DNA of 8,481 nucleotides, from NCBI GenBank assembly GCA_016283605.1, contig JAEENF010000101.1, positions 1-8,481 of the forward strand, read 5' to 3'. The notes beneath the pieces were generated by a model. That model worked only from the letters and a program-made list of their open reading frames with translations, had not been told where the DNA came from and did not search any database. Origin of the DNA: Prevotella sp. GTDB lineage: Bacteria > Bacteroidota > Bacteroidia > Bacteroidales > Bacteroidaceae. Positions 5,662 through 8,481 of the stretch are shown here, piece after piece; within the stretch, counting starts at the first letter, position 1; each line of letters starts with the position of its first letter. Made by a program: the position numbers and the translations under genes.

Positions 5662-6695
5662 TAGAGGAAATCCACGAGGTCGATTTTGCGTTGTTTCTGA
5701 TTGGGTGTGGCATGATCCTCGAGGAGATGGGAGACGCGGAGAGGATAGCGGAACTTATAGAGGCGGTGGGTCTCGAGGGCTACTTGAGCCCAGGCCTTGA
5801 AGGCTTCACCAGTCTCATCGGTGTCGGGGAAGATGATGACCTTGTAGTTGACTAGGGGTGCCAGCAGCTCTGGTTTGAACATCTGAAGACCTCCGCAAGA
5901 GAGCCAGATGAAGTCGGGGCACTTCTCACTGAGGATGACTGCGGATTTCTCGCTCTCTACGATACAGACGGCTGAAGGCTGATGGCCGAGGTCTGATGTA
6001 AGAAGATGTTGGCCAAAGAGGCAGGGATGGAATTCGTATTTCTGTGGTAGCTGAGATTTCATGAGTGAGTGGACCCAGGTGGGGTTGTGTTGCTTGTCGC
6101 GGTGACAGTCGGGCTGGTAGTACATGATTTTACCAGTATGGACGCGTTGCTGTTCATCGATCTGCCAGAAGATGACACCACCGTCCTTGGTACAGCCGAG
6201 GCGGTAGCGGGCCGCTGCGTGGCGCAGTTGGGAATCACTTAGATAGCCTGAGGAAACTACGGATTTGCAGAATTCAGAATTTAGGGACATAGACCTCGAA
6301 ACAAGGTCGGGAGATAACGGAACCATGGTTTTGATGTCTGATGGAAGAGGGCTGATGGAAGATGTTTTATTTTCGACCACGGATTTTATGGATGGAGTAT
6401 CGTCAGTGACGATGATGTTACACTCCTTGATAATCCACTCACAAGCCTCGGTAAAGGTGAGGTTCTCTTGGTCTTGCACCAACTTGATGGCATCGCCCTT
6501 AGCACCACATACAAAGCACTTGAAACAGCCTCGCTTGGTGCTGAAATGAAGCGAGGGGTGCTGGTCTTCGTGATACGGACAACAGGCACGACGCCCTTCA
6601 TCGCCCATACCATAGAGCTTTATGCCGAGCTTATCGGCCACTGTCACGATGCTTGTATTGTGAATCTTACGTAACGTATCGTCTGAGATTTTCAT
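5646..6695 (-). CDS. DNA primase-like protein with CHC2 zinc finger and Toprim-type domain
   Basis: The 349-residue protein starts at the ATG at 6695 (MKISDDTLRKIHNTS). The frame stays open to 6821, but the extra 42 codons translate the heptamer repeat and the hairpin, so they are not real protein. Residues about 34-75 form a CHC2 primase zinc finger: C39-P-Y-H42, HPSLHF at 46-51, then C60-F-V-C63 and GAKGDA. The C-terminal half carries Toprim-like signatures: E247 in CIVESEKSA and D291/D293 in IIFPDTDETGEA. This combination fits the CHC2/DUF6371-type proteins of Bacteroidetes mobile elements and shorter relatives of DnaG. It should lay down RNA primers for replication, working with the upstream ATPase as a helicase-primase pair. 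It lacks a DnaB-binding domain. The last four codons lie inside the 22-bp repeats. Confidence 0.87.
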   Translation of the reverse strand: MKISDDTLRKIHNTSIVTVADKLGIKLYGMGDEGRRACCPYHEDQHPSLHFSTKRGCFKCFVCGAKGDAIKLVQDQENLTFTEACEWIIKECNIIVTDDTPSIKSVVENKTSSISPLPSDIKTMVPLSPDLVSRSMSLNSEFCKSVVSSGYLSDSQLRHAAARYRLGCTKDGGVIFWQIDEQQRVHTGKIMYYQPDCHRDKQHNPTWVHSLMKSQLPQKYEFHPCLFGQHLLTSDLGHQPSAVCIVESEKSAVILSEKCPDFIWLSCGGLQMFKPELLAPLVNYKVIIFPDTDETGEAFKAWAQVALETHRLYKFRYPLRVSHLLEDHATPNQKQRKIDLVDFLYENSA

Positions 6696-6698
6696 TTC

Positions 6699-6733
6699 GT
6701 AAATTGAAAATTGAGAATTGAAAATTGAAAATT
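6699..6733 (-). repeat. Five-copy 7-bp tandem repeat in the primase leader
   Basis: There are five consecutive heptamers, mostly AATTTTC on the minus strand, ending 3 bases before the primase ATG at 6695. The period and copy number match the HU-leader tract, but the sequence is A/T-richer. Reading through it in the primase frame gives a repetitive peptide (FSIFNSQFSIY), which argues that this stretch is leader rather than coding. Confidence 0.85.
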
Positions 6734-6740
6734 TGTTTGG

Positions 6741-6827
6741 CCTGCGGTGAAGGCTCTGGGGGCCCCCACATACTATATTCTCTCTCGTAGAGAGAATTAC
6801 GTATGGGGTCAGACGCTTCACCTACGG
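6741..6827. other. Long imperfect hairpin between ATPase and primase genes
   Basis: Nested complementary arms span the intergenic region: CC 6741-6742 with GG 6826-6827, GGTGAAG 6746-6752 with CTTCACC 6816-6822, TCTG 6755-6758 with CAGA 6810-6813, CCCC 6764-6767 with GGGG 6805-6808, ATAC 6770-6773 with GTAT 6801-6804, and ATTCTCTCT 6777-6785 with AGAGAGAAT 6789-6797. The last is a perfect 9-bp stem closed by a 3-base loop. A 10-bp G5C5 palindrome (6758-6767) sits on one arm. There is no U-run after it on either strand, so it is not an ordinary terminator. Confidence 0.75.
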
Positions 6828-6831
6828 AGTG

Positions 6832-8034
6832 TTAAAAGGGAAGGTCTTGTTCGACAGGATCCGGTGGTTCGGGTAGGGGTAACACATACTCCTTTTTGCT
6901 GAAGGGATTGGTGGTGCAGAGGATGACCTTTTCGGCGACGGCCTTCTGCAGAATCTCGTCGTGGAGCTTGTCCTTGACGGCATTGGTTGCAGCATAGATC
7001 TCCGTCTTCAGGGCTTCTTCGGCATACGTCTGTCCTGGCGTCATAATGTCCGTAAACAGCTGCTTCACATCGAACACGTGCTTGCGGCCCTCCTTGTGGG
7101 CGTACTTCGGGTTCAAGTCGCCATACGGTTTGTTGAGGCGACCACCACACTTTTCCATCTTAGCCACCATCTTGCGCTGCGCCTCGAATTGAGCCTCCAG
7201 CAGCTGCTTCTCGGTACAACGGTAAGGAATGCCCTCCTCGTTGACGGCAAACGACAGCGCCTCTGGGATGTCATACTTTCGCGTGTCGGTCTGCGCCCAC
7301 GTAAAGATACGCTCACTGGACTTGGCACACTCGTACATTTCGAAGGCCTTATGCTTCAGTTCCGTGCCTATCCAGCCACGAGGGTTATGGTCTTCGATCG
7401 ACTTGTTCTGGTGCAGCACGCATACAATGGCGCAGTGATGCTCCGAGGCTAGGTGCATCAGCCGCTCCATGACGTTCTGGGCAATGATACCATCGTTGAT
7501 ATCAGAGACCAAGTCACGGAGTCCATCCAGTATCACCAGGTCGGGCTTACGGTAGCGCACAGCCACTTCGAGTGAGGGCAGACGCTCAGTGACGGGCTTC
7601 TGGCGGACATTAAACACGTCGAACTGCTCGCTGGGAAACTGATCCTGCTGGATGCCTGTCATCTGGCAGATACGCTGGCAGAGGATGTCTTTCGTCGATT
7701 CATCGCTCTGCTCGGTATCGTACCAGAGCACGTGCAAACGGGTTGGCTCGATCCTCTGTAGGGAGAGCACTTCGTTGCGAAAGCACAGCGCCATCAGTAT
7801 GCTGCATACGAATGTTTTGCCGCTCTTGGCCTTGCCTGAGAGTCCTGTCAGCTCGCCGCGTGCGAAGCACGGTCGGCCATGGAGCCGGAAGAGGAACTCC
7901 ACCGGTGGGAGTTCCTTCAGGGGCGTGATACGAAACGCTTCCAGCTCACGGAGCCGCTGCTCGTCTTCAGGGGAAAAGCCTGCAAGCGACAGTTCCCGCT
8001 GAATAAGCGATAGGGCTACTGTATTTAGTTCCAT
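6832..8034 (-). CDS. RepA-like AAA/RecA-fold ATPase (putative replicative helicase)
   Basis: This 400-residue protein has a RecA-fold ATPase core at about residues 50-265. The Walker A is GKAKSGKT at 67-74, a candidate catalytic Glu is E108 in WYDTEQS, the Walker B is PDLVILD at 164-170, and a sensor-like VLHQNK is at 206-211, followed by RGWIGTELKHKAFEMYE. This order is that of the AAA_25/RepA-type hexameric helicases of plasmids and mobile elements. The C-terminal region (about 320-385) looks like a small winged-helix-type domain, and the protein ends with a Pro/acidic tail. It probably unwinds DNA or serves as initiator for the primase encoded 136 bases downstream. The start at 8034 is firm, because an in-frame TGA lies two codons upstream, inside the heptamer repeats. 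No separate origin-binding domain can be recognised. Confidence 0.88.
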   Translation of the reverse strand: MELNTVALSLIQRELSLAGFSPEDEQRLRELEAFRITPLKELPPVEFLFRLHGRPCFARGELTGLSGKAKSGKTFVCSILMALCFRNEVLSLQRIEPTRLHVLWYDTEQSDESTKDILCQRICQMTGIQQDQFPSEQFDVFNVRQKPVTERLPSLEVAVRYRKPDLVILDGLRDLVSDINDGIIAQNVMERLMHLASEHHCAIVCVLHQNKSIEDHNPRGWIGTELKHKAFEMYECAKSSERIFTWAQTDTRKYDIPEALSFAVNEEGIPYRCTEKQLLEAQFEAQRKMVAKMEKCGGRLNKPYGDLNPKYAHKEGRKHVFDVKQLFTDIMTPGQTYAEEALKTEIYAATNAVKDKLHDEILQKAVAEKVILCTTNPFSKKEYVLPLPEPPDPVEQDLPF

Positions 8035-8055
8035 GTTTCAAGTTTCATGTTTCAT
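8028..8055 (-). repeat. Four-copy 7-bp tandem repeat over the ATPase start codon
   Basis: There are four heptamers of the form ATGAAAC on the minus strand (copy 3 begins TTG, copy 4 is ATGGAAC). Copy 4 carries the real start codon at 8034. Copies 1 and 2 supply ATGs in other frames that run into TGA or TAA within 5 and 7 codons; the second of these mini-ORFs crosses the true start. Confidence 0.85.
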
Positions 8056-8173
8056 AAATCCGTTTAATCCGTGGTTCCGTGTTTCTGTTCTTCCTTTGCC
8101 TAATGGCCTCTACGAATGGCTGTAATAGTTCGTTCAGCCTCATGCATCGCTGCTCTCTTTGGTTTTCGTCCAT
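8045..8173 (-). CDS. Possible 42-residue leader protein, unidentified
   Basis: An ATG at 8173 opens a 42-residue frame (MDENQREQRCMRLNELLQ at the start, ending RIYET) whose TGA lies in the heptamer tract, 10 bases before the ATPase ATG. The first half reads like a plausible amphipathic helix (RLNELLQPFVEAIRQRK). The second half is built on a sequence resembling dispersed intergenic repeats (GGATTAAACGGATT), which weakens the case. No family is recognised. If it is translated, its end next to the ATPase start would suit translational coupling. Confidence 0.35.
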   Translation of the reverse strand: MDENQREQRCMRLNELLQPFVEAIRQRKNRNTEPRIKRIYET

Positions 8174-8244
8174 AAAACTGTCTGTTTGTCGATGTTGAAA
8201 TATTAAAATTTGTAAACACTGCACATTTCGTGTATTTTGTGCAA

Positions 8245-8252
8245 CAAATTTA
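8245..8252 (-). promoter_or_regulatory. Candidate -7 box for the minus-strand module
   Basis: The minus strand reads TAAATTTG, which fits TAnnTTTG, 72 bases before the ATG at 8173 and about 210 before the ATPase start. The position 19 bases upstream lacks TTTG, so the evidence is one box plus location. It is the best candidate for expression of the ATPase operon. Confidence 0.35.
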
Positions 8253-8264
8253 CGATAATTGTAC

Positions 8265-8272
8265 TAACTTTG
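8265..8272 (+). promoter_or_regulatory. Candidate plus-strand -7 promoter box
   Basis: TAACTTTG followed by TGC matches the Bacteroidetes -7 consensus. No well-spaced TTTG is present upstream. Transcription would begin near 8280 and run into the 13-bp palindrome and then the small ORF at 8338. Confidence 0.4.
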
Positions 8273-8285
8273 TGCTCGTTTTGTG

Positions 8286-8298
8286 CAGACAATGTCTG
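8286..8298. promoter_or_regulatory. 13-bp palindrome, candidate operator
   Basis: CAGACA and TGTCTG form a perfect 6-bp inverted repeat around one central base; two further base pairs (GT/AC) extend it after one mismatch. It lies just past the expected start of plus-strand transcription, the usual place for a repressor site. The spacer is too short for an RNA hairpin, so a dimeric DNA-binding protein is the better reading. Confidence 0.5.
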
Positions 8299-8337
8299 TA
8301 CGCTATTTACAACAATTTAACAAACATTTTTAGATTT

Positions 8338-8469
8338 ATGGCAAAATTTCTCAAGACACCACTCTTTTCACGCTTCCTGGCGGAAGTGTTTGCTGGTGAC
8401 CAGAAATGTTTCTCGGTTCGTGGCTGCCGTCAGCACCACATCAGCCCAGAGACACGCGCGAGAGTCTAA
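8338..8469 (+). CDS. Small unidentified ORF, 43 residues
   Basis: An ATG at 8338, about 65 bases after a promoter-like box, opens a frame of 43 residues starting MAKFLKTPLFSRFLAEVFAG and ending at a TAA. The frame extends upstream to 8230, but that part lies before the predicted transcription start. The protein would be basic with an amphipathic, hydrophobic first half and a Cys/His-containing second half. No family is recognised. It diverges from the ATPase operon, where a regulator would often sit, but it is short for a helix-turn-helix protein. It may equally be the truncated start of a broken gene. Confidence 0.35.
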   Translation: MAKFLKTPLFSRFLAEVFAGDQKCFSVRGCRQHHISPETRARV

Positions 8470-8481
8470 AATGGAGGTCTG

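Larger units (their letters stand above)
8236..8286 (+). repeat. Three phased TTTGTGC motifs
   Basis: TTTGTGC occurs at 8236, 8269 and 8280; the intervals are 33 and 11 bases, whole numbers of helical turns. The motifs surround the two candidate divergent promoter boxes. They could be sites for a regulator or an initiator; the copy number is small and part of one copy belongs to the -7 box itself. Confidence 0.5.

Noticed and set aside
6696..6821. Longer N-terminus for the primase
   Set aside because: The 42 extra codons translate the heptamer repeat and half of the hairpin and give a repetitive, unfamily-like peptide; MKISDD at 6695 is the natural start.
8371..8481. Minus-strand frame open from the window edge, possible C-terminal fragment of another gene
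   Set aside because: It reads about 36 residues with no recognisable motif, overlaps the plus-strand small ORF, and cannot be supported without sequence to the right.

Overview
The window looks like chromosomal DNA from a gut or oral Bacteroidales, most likely a Prevotella/Segatella-type organism. Three things point there: a type IX secretion-style C-terminal tail, promoters of the Bacteroidetes TTTG-N19-TAnnTTTG type, and a gene set (DUF4248, HU-HIG-like protein, smalltalk peptide, T7-lysozyme-like amidase) that I know only from this phylum. These are family assignments made by eye from motifs; no database search was possible.

Left part, plus strand (1-3773). The last 39 codons of an unknown gene are followed after 5 bases by a secreted CotH-kinase-family protein with a chitobiase-type domain and a sorting tail (126-1973). 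Next is a monocistronic AAA-ATPase/PD-(D/E)XK nuclease-like gene (2078-3646) with a textbook Bacteroidetes promoter. After it lies a promoter-like box and a collapsed gene relic whose last 14 codons are a recognisable second sorting tail (3707-3773).

Right part, minus strand (8173 down to 3839). In transcription order: a doubtful 42-codon ORF, a RepA/RecA-fold ATPase, a CHC2/Toprim-type primase, DUF4248, an HU-like DNA-binding protein with a Gly/Asn/Ser tail, a 36-residue smalltalk peptide, and an N-acetylmuramoyl-L-alanine amidase. The two blocks converge at about 3774-3838. The minus module resembles a stripped mobile element: it carries a helicase-like ATPase, primase, DNA-architecture protein, membrane peptide and wall amidase. 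No integrase, capsid, relaxase or transposase gene is visible here. Whether it still moves, replicates or lyses cells is unknown.

The most unusual feature is the DNA between the module's genes. Four junctions carry 7-bp tandem repeats (five copies in three cases, four in one), each with its own sequence and each abutting or overlapping a start or stop codon. The HU promoter has five 10-bp repeats upstream. A 22-bp repeat containing a dyad overlaps the primase stop. An 87-bp imperfect hairpin separates the ATPase and primase genes. The right end (about 8230-8300) looks like a divergent control region with phased TTTGTGC motifs and a 13-bp palindrome.
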